64,000 nt of DNA, taken from contig QPLR01000001.1 in assembly GCA_003665935.1 (NCBI GenBank), positions 372,001-436,000 of the forward strand. The letters run 5' to 3'. This DNA comes from Halobellus sp. Atlit-31R. GTDB lineage: Archaea; Halobacteriota; Halobacteria; Halobacteriales; Haloferacaceae. Below, one piece after another: positions 49,902 through 58,236 of the stretch. The notes under the pieces are model-generated. The model searched no databases and had not been told where the DNA came from. It saw only the letters and a list, made by a program, of their open reading frames with translations. The translations under genes were made by a program, and so were the position numbers. The number at the start of each line of letters is the position of its first letter. Position 1 is the stretch's first letter.

Positions 49902-50806
49902 CAGCGATCGCCCCCCGGCGCGGCCCACGTGCGGACGACGAGTCGAACCGAGGAGACGGATACGGATTTTGCGGCCGCCTCGGGCGTGTCGTACCGCCGG
50001 CGGAGGTCCGCAGTCATCCGCGGCGCGAGCGCGTCCGCGACTCGTGCGTTCGCCGCGTCGGTGTCTTCGGTCGCGAGCGGTTCTGCCAGCGACGCGTTCG
50101 TCTTCGCGTCGAGTCGCGCGTAGCGGTGCCGCACGAGCGCTGCAGCCGGGTCCTCACTGCGGAGTGTGACGCGCGCACGTCCGGGGGGAACGAGCACCCG
50201 AACAGTTCGCTCTGCGACCGCAGTACCGAGCGTCTCGAAGTCGCTCGCCTCGGACGCAGCCACCGACTCGACGCCGGTCGGGATCGTGAGCGTCGCTGCG
50301 TGTATGTCATCCGCGGGCGGTTCGGGACCGACGCCGACGGCGCCACCGACAGGTGCTCGTGGGTATGGTTGCCAGACGGCGTCGACGCGAACAGTCGCAC
50401 CGGTCCGAGCGCGAACCGCGTCGCGGACGCCCCGACGGAAGTCCGTCCGGGCCTGTGTGAGCGGGGACGCCCGGGGATCGGAGTCGCGGCCGGCGGCAGC
50501 GACGCCGCTGGTGCTCGTCGCGGCGCGAGCGAGCAGCCCGGCGAGGCTCCCGTGTGTGATTCGGTCGAGTTCGGGAGAGTCGGGGCTGATCGACCCCCCG
50601 TCTGCGTCTCGGTGGTCTGCGTCTTCGAGGCCGCGGACGCCGGGTGCAAGCGAGTAGTCGACCTGCGCGGTCGTCGTCGCGAGGGCATCAGCGACAGCGT
50701 CGGCCCGATCAGGGCCCGCCGGCGGCGATTGCTCGACGGTGACGAGGCCGACGACGGCCGCAGAGACGAGCAACAGGCAGACGACCGCGTCGATGGCGAC
50801 GTTCAT
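49901..50806 (-). CDS. Membrane-anchored protein of the pilus-like locus (DUF7284-like)
   Basis: Protein of 301 residues. It begins MNVAIDAVVCLLLVSAAVVG, a single N-terminal helix without a long signal, followed by an extracytoplasmic region with two beta-rich domains (TVRVDAVWQPYPRAP, RTVRVLVPPGRARVTLRSED). Pattern and size recall TadF/TadG-like minor pilins. Start overlaps the preceding gene by 4 bp (ATGA) and its stop overlaps the next by one base, so four proteins are cotranslated. Confidence 0.68.
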   Translation of the reverse strand: MNVAIDAVVCLLLVSAAVVGLVTVEQSPPAGPDRADAVADALATTTAQVDYSLAPGVRGLEDADHRDADGGSISPDSPELDRITHGSLAGLLARAATSTSGVAAAGRDSDPRASPLTQARTDFRRGVRDAVRARTGATVRVDAVWQPYPRAPVGGAVGVGPEPPADDIHAATLTIPTGVESVAASEASDFETLGTAVAERTVRVLVPPGRARVTLRSEDPAAALVRHRYARLDAKTNASLAEPLATEDTDAANARVADALAPRMTADLRRRYDTPEAAAKSVSVSSVRLVVRTWAAPGGDR

Positions 50807-51201
50807 CGCCACACCCAGACGCGTACGCGTCCCCACACGACGTCGCCGTGGCCCGTCGCGACACTCACCGGACGGACAGCGCTGTCGACGCCGCCGTCTG
50901 CCTCCCGCGGCGGTCGACGGCCGTTCGTCCAGCGACCGTCCGGCGTCGCGACCGCGACCGCGACGCGGTAGCCCTCCGGTCCGACCTGTGTCGCTCGCGT
51001 GAGACGACTCGGAGAGACGACCCCGCCGTCGTGTATCGCATCGTAAACGCGCTCCAGCGTCGGTTCCGCGAGTTCGTTCGTCGTCTCCGACGGCGTCACG
51101 GAATCGAGCGTCGTGGCGTACAGCGAGAGCCCGGCACAGACTGCGAAAAGTGCCGCGAGGGCCGCGATCGGCGACGTCTGCCCGCGGTTTATCGCGTCCA
51201 T
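50803..51201 (-). CDS. Pseudopilin-like protein (DUF7285-like)
   Basis: A 132-residue protein. The N-terminus MDAINRGQTSPIAALAALFA, continuing through VCAGLSLYATTLD, has a short basic leader, a GQTSP turn and one hydrophobic helix, resembling archaeal type IV pilin-like or TadE-like proteins. A glutamate at position +5 is not obvious, so processing by a pilin peptidase is uncertain. The remainder is a small beta-rich domain. It overlaps the next gene by 4 bp. Confidence 0.68.
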   Translation of the reverse strand: MDAINRGQTSPIAALAALFAVCAGLSLYATTLDSVTPSETTNELAEPTLERVYDAIHDGGVVSPSRLTRATQVGPEGYRVAVAVATPDGRWTNGRRPPREADGGVDSAVRPVSVATGHGDVVWGRVRVWVWR

Positions 51202-51202
51202 T

Positions 51203-51682
51203 CTACGCGTCGACGAGTACGACATCGACGCCCTCCCACGTCGTGCGGCGCACGATCAGCGTCCGATCCACGACGCGCCAGGGAGCCTCTTGGGCGTCCG
51301 CCCGCGCGTCGACGACCGCCTGTCGGAACGCCTCCGGTGAACCGAACACCTGCTCCGGCGGCGTGCCGTGTAACACCGACCGAAGCGGCGAGTCGCCGAC
51401 GGGGACCGGAGTGACAACTCCGAATGCGAGCGTCGCGTGCGCCGTCCCCGAATCGGATCGGACGCCGATGCGGCGCGTACCGAGTCGGATCTCGTCGGCG
51501 CCGAGCGGATGTTCGCCGGTCGCGGCGTACTCCGCGGCGGCGACGCGGTCGATCGTCGCTGCGATGGCTCCGGCGTCAGGCGGCGCAGCTGTCGGCAGTC
51601 CGGCCGCTGCGCCGACGAGTGTGACGCCGGCCAGCGACAGTCCGATCCACGCGTACCACGCATCGAGAGTTACGTCGAACAT
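51203..51682 (-). CDS. Membrane-anchored protein, first gene of the pilin-like operon (DUF7283-like)
   Basis: A 159-residue protein with an N-terminal helix (WYAWIGLSLAGVTLVGAAAGL) and an extracytoplasmic alpha/beta domain (AGAIAATIDRVAAAEYAATG, RRIGVRSDSGTAHATLAFG). Unknown function. Its ATG stands 26 bp from a strong TATA box and one base separates it from the next gene. It heads the operon 51682-46833. Confidence 0.7.
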   Translation of the reverse strand: MFDVTLDAWYAWIGLSLAGVTLVGAAAGLPTAAPPDAGAIAATIDRVAAAEYAATGEHPLGADEIRLGTRRIGVRSDSGTAHATLAFGVVTPVPVGDSPLRSVLHGTPPEQVFGSPEAFRQAVVDARADAQEAPWRVVDRTLIVRRTTWEGVDVVLVDA

Positions 51683-51713
51683 AGCGCGGCTGGTTCCGGC
51701 ACCGTATATAAAC
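51681..51713 (-). promoter_or_regulatory. Strong promoter of the pilin-like operon
   Basis: Minus strand CGTTTATATACGG gives TATA TTTATATA at 51705-51712. It is followed by CCGGAACCAGCCGCGC directly before the ATG. The same arrangement precedes the secretion ATPase gene. Confidence 0.7.
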
Positions 51714-51757
51714 GCTCGGCGTCGACCGGCGCGGGTCGGCGTCGGCGCACGCTCCGG

Positions 51758-53554
51758 TCAGAACAGCATCGACGCACCGACGAATGCCGTGAGGTATGCC
51801 ACCGTCGCCGACGCGAGCGCGAGACCGACCCGGTACCCCACGAGCGAGCGGTCGAGCCCGCGGTCCAGCCCCGTCGCGACGACAGTCAGGATCGACGCGA
51901 GCGCGAGCACGTAGACGCCGACTGCAGTCCCGAGTAGCGAGGGGTCGAGCGTGGTCGCTCCCGGCGCCACTGATCCGGCGAGACTCGCACCGTCCGCAGG
52001 CGAAGCGCCCACAGTTCGACGAGTCGACTCGACGCCGGACGCGGCCATCTGTGTCGCCATCGCCACGGTTGCACCGCCGACCAGAGGACCGAACAGCGCC
52101 GCGGTGTGCCCGAGGGTACCCGTGATCGCTGCGAGCTCCCGGCGCGCGTCTGCCTCGACCCGACGGAGTTCGGTGAGGTGATCGGCCAGTGTGACGAGTG
52201 TCGGTCCGGCGGGTCGACCTTCCCGCGCGGCGACGGCTAAAAGCGACGCCGTCGCGCGCCCTCGCGGACTCGGGACGTGTTCGAGCGCGCCGTGCGGACC
52301 CAGAAATGCCCGTCGGACGCCGACACGGAGTCGGCGCTGTACGCCTGCGGCGGCGTCGAACACCTCGCTGGTTCGACCGGTTGTCGCGTCTGCGGCCGAC
52401 TGGATCGCCGTCTCGACGGACTCGCCGGCTCCGACGCGGCGGCCGACCACCGCCGTCGCGTCCGCGAGCCCCGACTCGACGGCGGTGACGTCCCCACGAA
52501 CGGCCGCCATCGGGCGGTAGTGAACAGCGAGCCCCGCACCGAGAGCGAGTCCGACCGCACTGACCGGAGTCGCCCACGACGCGACCAGCGATCCGAGGCC
52601 CGCACCGAGAGCGAAGCCGACGAGGGCCGCCGCGATGCCAGCCGCCGGTCCGGACGGGACGTCGGGGTGGGCAGTCGTCACGCGCGCCGGCGCGAGCGCG
52701 ATCGGCCGTCGAAGGAGGAGCCACGCGCCCGCGAAGACGAGCCCCGCGGGAAGCACGACGTCGTAGATCGTGACGAACGCCGCCGCGGGGACGGAGACGC
52801 CGCCGGCACGCGCAGCGGGGAGCACGCCGACGAGAGCGAGCGGCAAGAGCACACCGAACGCGTAGATCCCGCTCGCCGGCCCGCGGACGTCGTTGGCGAA
52901 CTCGGCCATCTCGGTACGAGCCCCCTCCAAGACGGTCGCCAGCGCCCGGTCGAGTGCGTCGTCGCGCTCCTCCGGTGGCGCATCGACGGCGGCTAGAAGG
53001 AGCGACGTCGAGCGTTCAAGCGCCGGGAACCACGACCGCCACTCACTGGCGAACCCATCGAGCCCCGCCGACGGCCCGCCTCGCGTCCGCTCTGCGTGGG
53101 CAGCGAGACTCCGGGCCAAGGGGCCCTCGCCAGTCCGCGCCGCAAACACAGCCGCGCGCTCTGGCGTCGCGTCCAGCCGGAGTCGCAGCGCCGCGCGGGC
53201 GACGAGTCCCGGGGCATCGCCCAGCGCGCGCGTCCGGTGGAGTGTTGCGGCGGCGACCGGGAGCCGGTGGACGAAATGCGTGCTCCCGAGACCGAGCCCC
53301 GCTGCGGCCGGTGCAGCGGCCGCAACGGGAAGCGACGGGACAGCAAACACGAGCGCACAGAACGCGAGTACGGTCGCGATCGGGGCGAGCACGTAACCGG
53401 CGCTGACGACCGTATCGGCGCGGAGGTCGCTTTCGAGGAAGGCGAGCGACTGGTGAAGCTCCGCCGTCGGTTCGACCGCGTTCGGGTACCAGCTCGCGAG
53501 CGTGCGCGTCGCACGGACGAGATGGTCAGAGTCAGAGTCAAAGAGCCTCGACAT
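51758..53554 (-). CDS. Type II/IV secretion system F (TadC/PilC-type) platform protein
   Basis: Polytopic membrane protein of 598 residues with about ten hydrophobic helices in two repeated halves: VVSAGYVLAPIATVLAFCAL with a following pair, GIYAFGVLLPLALVGVLP and AGLVFAGAWLLLRRPIAL in the first, and ALVGFALGAGLGSLVASWAT, LFGPLVGGATVAMATQM and VYVLALASILTVVAT in the second. Large cytoplasmic segments between them are helical, as in T2SSF domains. It should form the inner-membrane platform on which the ATPase acts. ATG at 53554 overlaps the ATPase stop (TGATG). Confidence 0.85.
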   Translation of the reverse strand: MSRLFDSDSDHLVRATRTLASWYPNAVEPTAELHQSLAFLESDLRADTVVSAGYVLAPIATVLAFCALVFAVPSLPVAAAAPAAAGLGLGSTHFVHRLPVAAATLHRTRALGDAPGLVARAALRLRLDATPERAAVFAARTGEGPLARSLAAHAERTRGGPSAGLDGFASEWRSWFPALERSTSLLLAAVDAPPEERDDALDRALATVLEGARTEMAEFANDVRGPASGIYAFGVLLPLALVGVLPAARAGGVSVPAAAFVTIYDVVLPAGLVFAGAWLLLRRPIALAPARVTTAHPDVPSGPAAGIAAALVGFALGAGLGSLVASWATPVSAVGLALGAGLAVHYRPMAAVRGDVTAVESGLADATAVVGRRVGAGESVETAIQSAADATTGRTSEVFDAAAGVQRRLRVGVRRAFLGPHGALEHVPSPRGRATASLLAVAAREGRPAGPTLVTLADHLTELRRVEADARRELAAITGTLGHTAALFGPLVGGATVAMATQMAASGVESTRRTVGASPADGASLAGSVAPGATTLDPSLLGTAVGVYVLALASILTVVATGLDRGLDRSLVGYRVGLALASATVAYLTAFVGASMLF

Positions 53555-55659
53555 CAACGGCCTCCGTCACAGGAGCGACCGCCCTCACTCGAGCGCGTCC
53601 GATCGCGCGGAGCTGTCAGTCCCGCAGCCGCGAGTCGCTCGATCCGAGCAGCGCGCCGCTGCAGGAGCGAGAGCAGGTCGCCGTACGATTCGCCCGCCCC
53701 ACAGAGTCGCTCGAACAGCGCGCTGTCCCCGCGGTCGATCGAGCCGGTCTGTCGGAGCGTTCCCGAATCACGCTCGAACAGTGGCCGGAACGTCGTCTGC
53801 GCGTCGGAGACTCGGACTTCCTCGACAGCGTCGACGTAGCGTGCGTCGCCGTCGTGGGCGCAGGTGACGACGAGATCTGTCGCACCGAACGACGAGGGCG
53901 GGACGTCGAGGTCCGAGACCACGCGTTCGCGGACGGCGGCCGCGGAGTCGCCGTGGATCGTCCCCAGGACGGCGTGCCCGTGCGCGCCGACGCGCATCGC
54001 CTCGTAGAGCGCGCCGGCCTCTTCGCCGCGGACTTCGCCGACGGCGAGTGCCCCGTCCCCGAGCCGGAGCGCCGACCGGAGCGCCTGCGTCGGGGAGAAA
54101 CCGCCTGTTCCAGCGCTTTCATCCGAACGCGACACGGGTTCGTCGGTGTGCAGCGCCTGCACGTCGCGGCCGTGTTCGCGGAGTGCCTCGACCGGGAGCT
54201 CCGGCGTGTCTTCGATGCTCACGAGTCGCGTCGCTTGCGGGAGTTCCCACAGGAGCGCGCCGAGCAGCGTCGTCTTCCCGGCGCCGCGCGTTCCGGCGAC
54301 GATGGTCGCCGCACCGCGCTCGACGGCGACCGAGAGAAACGCCGCCGCCTCCGGGGTGAGTGAGTCGACAGCGACGAGCCGGGGGAGCGTCCACGCCGCG
54401 TCGTCCCGCGTCCGGAACGCGAACCCGACGCCGTCACTCGCCGGGGCGGTCACGCCCGCGACGCGAACCCGGCGTCCGGACTCTGCGACGACGGACGCGT
54501 CGAGCGTCGGTGAACTGCGCGAGAACGCGCGTCCGCTCTCCCGGCGGAAGCGCGAAGCGAGCGACGCCGCGCTGTCGGGAGTCAGTCGGACGTTCGTCGG
54601 CATACGCTCCCCGTCGACGACCACTCGCACGGGCGAGTCGCTCACAGGGGCCGAGACGACGACGTCCGAGACGCGTTCGTCGGCGAAGAGATGCTCGAAC
54701 ACGCCGAGCCCGCGCGTGTGGCGGTCGAGGACCGCGGCGAGCGTCTCGATCGGATCGTCCGGTCCGGCGACGCGGCGGACGGCGCGTCCGGCGGCCCGCG
54801 GGCCGCCGCTGACCGAGCCGTTCGCGAGCACCTCGTAGGCAGCCGCCAACGTCGCTGTTGCCTCCGGATCGAGTTCGTGGGCGACCGGATCGAGATAGTA
54901 CCGCGGCCCGTCGGTCGTCTCGAACAGCCGAGCGGTCGCGTCCGTCGAGAGTTCGTCCGTCCGTCGGAGCGAGGCGCGGGACGGTGGCTGGCGGGCAACG
55001 CGCGCACGAGCGACCGTGGGACCGACGAACGCGCGCAGGACGCCCTCGTAGTCGTCGCCGCGTTCGTCTCCAGTGCCGACGGCCGGGGGCTCCGTCCGTC
55101 CGCGCGACGCGCCATCTGCGAGTCCGGATTCGGCGGCGATACGAGCGACGGCACCCGCGCGGCCGCTCGCTCGGCGGGCGGCCGCGAGCGGATCCCGGCG
55201 GGCGCGCTCGGCCAGCGACTCGTCGTGGAAGCGAACGCGCTCGACGAACCGGCCCGCGGCGAGAAGCAACCCGACCGAACCGTCGGTGTAGATCCGGTCA
55301 CGTCCGGCCGAACGCGTTCGGACGGCGTCGACGTCGCATTCTGCGAGCGCCGTGACGACGGTCGCCCGGCATCCGCGACTGGATTCGAGAACGCCGTTGC
55401 CGGGGCAGTCGGCGGCATCGACGACGAGCTCCCGGCGGTCCGAGACGCCCGTGCCGGTCGGCCGCTCGAAGGTCGGCCGACACCGACAGCTGTCGGCCGT
55501 CGTGTCGGGATCCGTGTCACGGCCTACCGTGTCCGATGCGTCCGAGGAAGTCTCCGGCCGGTCGGCGGTCGAATCGAGGCCGACAGCGTTCGCGATCGCC
55601 GACGTAACGCGAGCGATCGACGGCGGCCGGCCGAACGCCGAATCGAGGTCAGTGGGCAT
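53554..55659 (-). CDS. Type II/IV secretion ATPase (TadA/PilB-like)
   Basis: Hexameric secretion ATPase of 701 residues. The first 300 residues are lineage-specific and start with a Cys-containing region (SCRCRPTFE, ADCPGNG, GCRATVV). The core has Walker A GTRGAGKTTLLG (about 455), Asp box SIEDTPELP, Walker B ALAVGEVRGEEAGAL and His box GHAVLGTIHGDSA. It powers assembly of a pilus or pseudopilus through the TadC-type protein encoded next. ATG at 55659 fits the TATA box 26 bp upstream. All ATPase motifs are intact. Confidence 0.92.
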   Translation of the reverse strand: MPTDLDSAFGRPPSIARVTSAIANAVGLDSTADRPETSSDASDTVGRDTDPDTTADSCRCRPTFERPTGTGVSDRRELVVDAADCPGNGVLESSRGCRATVVTALAECDVDAVRTRSAGRDRIYTDGSVGLLLAAGRFVERVRFHDESLAERARRDPLAAARRASGRAGAVARIAAESGLADGASRGRTEPPAVGTGDERGDDYEGVLRAFVGPTVARARVARQPPSRASLRRTDELSTDATARLFETTDGPRYYLDPVAHELDPEATATLAAAYEVLANGSVSGGPRAAGRAVRRVAGPDDPIETLAAVLDRHTRGLGVFEHLFADERVSDVVVSAPVSDSPVRVVVDGERMPTNVRLTPDSAASLASRFRRESGRAFSRSSPTLDASVVAESGRRVRVAGVTAPASDGVGFAFRTRDDAAWTLPRLVAVDSLTPEAAAFLSVAVERGAATIVAGTRGAGKTTLLGALLWELPQATRLVSIEDTPELPVEALREHGRDVQALHTDEPVSRSDESAGTGGFSPTQALRSALRLGDGALAVGEVRGEEAGALYEAMRVGAHGHAVLGTIHGDSAAAVRERVVSDLDVPPSSFGATDLVVTCAHDGDARYVDAVEEVRVSDAQTTFRPLFERDSGTLRQTGSIDRGDSALFERLCGAGESYGDLLSLLQRRAARIERLAAAGLTAPRDRTRSSEGGRSCDGGR

Positions 55660-55690
55660 ACCGCGGCTGGTCCCGTCACCGTATATAAAC
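55657..55690 (-). promoter_or_regulatory. Strong promoter of the secretion ATPase gene
   Basis: Minus strand TTTATATA at 55682-55689, embedded in CGATCGTTTATATACGG, then GGGACCAGCCGCGG just before the ATG. Nearly the same as the promoter of the pilin-like operon. Confidence 0.7.
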
Positions 55691-55712
55691 GATCGGGGAG
55701 GAAGGCGACAGA

Positions 55713-56201
55713 TCAGCCGGATCGAGTCGGTGGCGGCTCCCGCGCGACGAAGAGTTCGGGGCCGCCGCGACCCCGCTGGCGAACGAGTGCGAGCGAGACG
55801 CTCGTGCGCCCCGGCTCCCGTACGACGACCGGACCCGCGGGCGTCCTGATCGGGATCGGCAGCGAGAGCCCGCGGAGCCGCGTCGGCGACGACGCCAGTG
55901 CGAAGGCGACTACCGACCGGTTCCCCGGACCGCCCGGCCGTCCGCCGACCGCGACGAACGCAGGTCTGGCGGCGGTCAGCGATCGGCGTGGCAGTCTGAC
56001 CGTGACGCGCCGCGTCGCCGCCCAACTTCGCTTCGTCGTGGCGTCCTCAGTCGTTGCCAGAGTGCGTCCGGCGCGTTCGAACCGATCGACGGCGCTCTCG
56101 ATAGTGGCGTCGGTACTCTTGGCCCGCGCGTGATCGACCGCCGGCACGACAGCCGCGAGCGTCGCCACCGCAAGCATCGCGGCGACGACGATGCGGATCA
56201 C
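55713..56201 (-). CDS. Membrane-anchored protein of the pilus-like locus (DUF7311-like)
   Basis: A 162-residue protein from GTG. One N-terminal helix or signal (VVAAMLAVATLAAVVPAVDH) is followed by a helical segment (ATIESAVDRFERAGRTLATT) and a beta-rich C-terminal domain (SVVAFALASSPTRLRGL, GPVVVREPGRTSVSLAL). Function unknown. It overlaps the preceding coiled-coil gene by 4 bp and lies just upstream of the ATPase promoter. Confidence 0.66.
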   Translation of the reverse strand: MIRIVVAAMLAVATLAAVVPAVDHARAKSTDATIESAVDRFERAGRTLATTEDATTKRSWAATRRVTVRLPRRSLTAARPAFVAVGGRPGGPGNRSVVAFALASSPTRLRGLSLPIPIRTPAGPVVVREPGRTSVSLALVRQRGRGGPELFVAREPPPTRSG

Positions 56202-56902
56202 CGGAAGACGCCGCGGAGTCGCGACGCGAGCGAGGCGTCCGACCCGCAGTCCGTCGATCCGCCGGCGTTCGGGGCGCGGCCGACAGCGCCGCCGGCGGAC
56301 TCGACTCGCTCTGCGGTACCGTCGGTCGCGTCAGGCGTGCGGGAAGCGGTGTCGGAGCCGTCGAAGCTGGCAGCGGCGTCAGTGCCGGATCCGAGGCGTC
56401 GGTCGGGCTTCGTCGTTGCGTCCCGCATCTGCTCTCGGTCCGCCACCGAGTCACGACCCGTCGAGTCGGCTCGCGTTCCTGCACGCGTTTCGGGGTCGTC
56501 AGCGCCCGTCTCCGGGATCCGTTCCCGGACGAGCCCTCGCTCTTCGGTGTCGGCCTCCCGTTCGAGCGCTTCGACTTTGGCCAGCGCGATCGAGGCCCGG
56601 CGTTCCACGGCCTCGTCGACCGCGTCGACTCCGTCGAGGAGGCCGCGAACGGCGTCGAGATCGGCCTCCAGTGCGGTGAGCCGCTCCTCGATACTCGCCA
56701 GACGCTCCGCGTCGATCGGCGCTGCATCGTGGGCGGCGTCGTCGGGGCTGGCCTCGTCGCTGTCGGAATCGGCGTCGGTGACCGAAGGGGCGGCGTACGG
56801 GTCGTCGCCTGCGCGCTCCGCGGACGCCGAGTCCCCGAGGACGTTTTCGACGGGATCGAGGCGAGCAGCGAACGCGTCGTGACCGGCTGGATCGTTCGAC
56901 AT
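56198..56902 (-). CDS. Coiled-coil protein of the pilus-like locus (DUF7310-like)
   Basis: An acidic cytoplasmic protein of 234 residues. A short coiled coil spans about 68-120 (LASIEERLTALEADLDAVRG and on), flanked by disordered Asp/Ser/Ala-rich regions. No membrane segment. It is the first gene of the cluster and is cotranslated with the next. It could be a cytoplasmic adaptor or regulator of the secretion ATPase. ATG at 56902, with TATA-like TTTACAAG 26 bp upstream. Confidence 0.68.
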   Translation of the reverse strand: MSNDPAGHDAFAARLDPVENVLGDSASAERAGDDPYAAPSVTDADSDSDEASPDDAAHDAAPIDAERLASIEERLTALEADLDAVRGLLDGVDAVDEAVERRASIALAKVEALEREADTEERGLVRERIPETGADDPETRAGTRADSTGRDSVADREQMRDATTKPDRRLGSGTDAAASFDGSDTASRTPDATDGTAERVESAGGAVGRAPNAGGSTDCGSDASLASRLRGVFR

Positions 56903-56938
56903 ACCGGCCGTGGTCGCGTCATCACTTGTAAACGATCG
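56900..56938 (-). promoter_or_regulatory. Promoter of the coiled-coil gene, third copy of the locus motif
   Basis: Minus strand CCGATCGTTTACAAG then GCGACCACGGCCGGT and ATG. It matches the other two promoters of the locus except that the TATA core is weaker. The remaining interval to cetZ (56939-57064) holds no gene. Confidence 0.55.
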
Positions 56939-57064
56939 GCCGGTGCGGCGCAGAGACCCGCAGGTGCAGGTGGGCGGGTCACCGTCGGGTCACAGATCGG
57001 CCAGTCCTTCGAGAACGCGGTCGTGGGGCGAACGTTGAAGTCCCACCTCAGTGATAATCGGAGT

Positions 57065-58159
57065 ATGAAGTCCGTCCTGATCGGCGTCGGCCAGGCCGGC
57101 GGGAAACTCGCCCGCGAACTGGTCGAACACGACGAGCGGATGGGGTTCGGCTCCATCCGCGGCGCAGTCGCGGTCAACACTGCAGAGGCCGACCTCCGCG
57201 GTCTCCCCTTCGAGACCGTTCTCGTCGGTCAAGACCGCGTGAAGGGCCACGGCGTCGGGGGCGACAACGAGCTCGGGGCCGAACTGATGCAGTCTGACAC
57301 ACGGGAGGTGCTCTCGGCGCTCGACGGCCGGATCTCGGCCGACGTCGAGTCGATCTTCGTCGTCGCCGGGCTCGGCGGCGGCACCGGCAGCGGGGGCGCA
57401 CCCGTTCTCGCGAAGGAGCTCAAACGCATCTACGACATCCCCGTCTACGGGCTCGGCATCCTCCCCGGCCGCGACGAGGGGTCGATGTACCAGGTCAACG
57501 CCGGGCGGTCGCTGAAGACGCTCGCCCGCGAGGCCGACGCGCTCCTCCTCGTCGACAACGACGCCTTCCGCTCGGCGGGCGAGAGCATCACCGAAGGGTT
57601 CGACGCGATCAACGAGGAGATCGCGAGACGGGTGGGCCTGCTCTTGGCATCCGGAGAGGCCGTCGAGGGCGTCGCCGAAAGCGTCGTCGACTCTTCGGAG
57701 ATCATCAACACGCTCCGCGGCGGCGGGATCGCCGCACTCGGCTACGCCTCCGCGGAGGCGGCTCCCGACGCCGAAGAGAACATCAACACCGTGATGAGCA
57801 CGACCCGCCGCGCCCTCCTGACCGGGTCGAGCCTCCCGGACGCGACGGACGCCGACGCCGCGCTCCTGATCGTCGCGGGCGAACAGGACGCGATTCCGCG
57901 GAAGGGCGTCGAGCGGGCGCGCCGGTGGGTCGAAGAGGAGACCGGAAGCCTGCAGGTCCGCGGCGGCGACTTCCCGCTCTCGAGCGGTCGCCTCGCCACT
58001 TTGGTCCTCCTCGGCGGCGTCGAGCGCTCCGAGCGACTGGAGACGTTTATGCAGCGTGCGAAAGACGCACAGGAGGCCGACGAAGAAGCCGAGGCCGAAG
58101 AAGAGCCCGCGGACGCCGCAGAGATGTGGGCGAGCGACGACCTCGACGACCTGCTGTGA
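57065..58159 (+). CDS. CetZ-type tubulin/FtsZ homologue
   Basis: GTPase of 364 residues in the archaeal CetZ group, which controls cell shape and motility-linked morphology rather than division. Evidence: N-terminal MKSVLIGVGQAGGKLARELV (CetZ-type GQAGGK), VNTAEADLRGL, tubulin signature GLGGGTGSGGAP, then LLLVDNDAF and an NEEIARRVGLL helix. The C-terminus is an acidic tail ending WASDDLDDLL. It is divergent from the pilus-like locus. I chose the ATG at 57065, where homology begins. A palindromic repeat overlaps its stop codon. Confidence 0.9.
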   Translation: MKSVLIGVGQAGGKLARELVEHDERMGFGSIRGAVAVNTAEADLRGLPFETVLVGQDRVKGHGVGGDNELGAELMQSDTREVLSALDGRISADVESIFVVAGLGGGTGSGGAPVLAKELKRIYDIPVYGLGILPGRDEGSMYQVNAGRSLKTLAREADALLLVDNDAFRSAGESITEGFDAINEEIARRVGLLLASGEAVEGVAESVVDSSEIINTLRGGGIAALGYASAEAAPDAEENINTVMSTTRRALLTGSSLPDATDADAALLIVAGEQDAIPRKGVERARRWVEEETGSLQVRGGDFPLSSGRLATLVLLGGVERSERLETFMQRAKDAQEADEEAEAEEEPADAAEMWASDDLDDLL

Positions 58160-58203
58160 ACCGCCTCGGAGTCGAGCCCCGAAGCACTCGCTTTGCCCTG
58201 TAG
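58154..58203. repeat. Palindromic dispersed repeat, copy 1
   Basis: A 37-bp core starts at 58154, includes the cetZ stop TGA, and matches copy 2 at 62432 in 33 of 37 positions. The hairpin here is imperfect (7 of 10 stem pairs). The remaining bases to the convergent phosphatase gene contain nothing else that I recognise. Confidence 0.7.
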
Positions 58204-58236
58204 ATCCGCTGGGGCGTCTGCGGTCGACTTCCGGCG

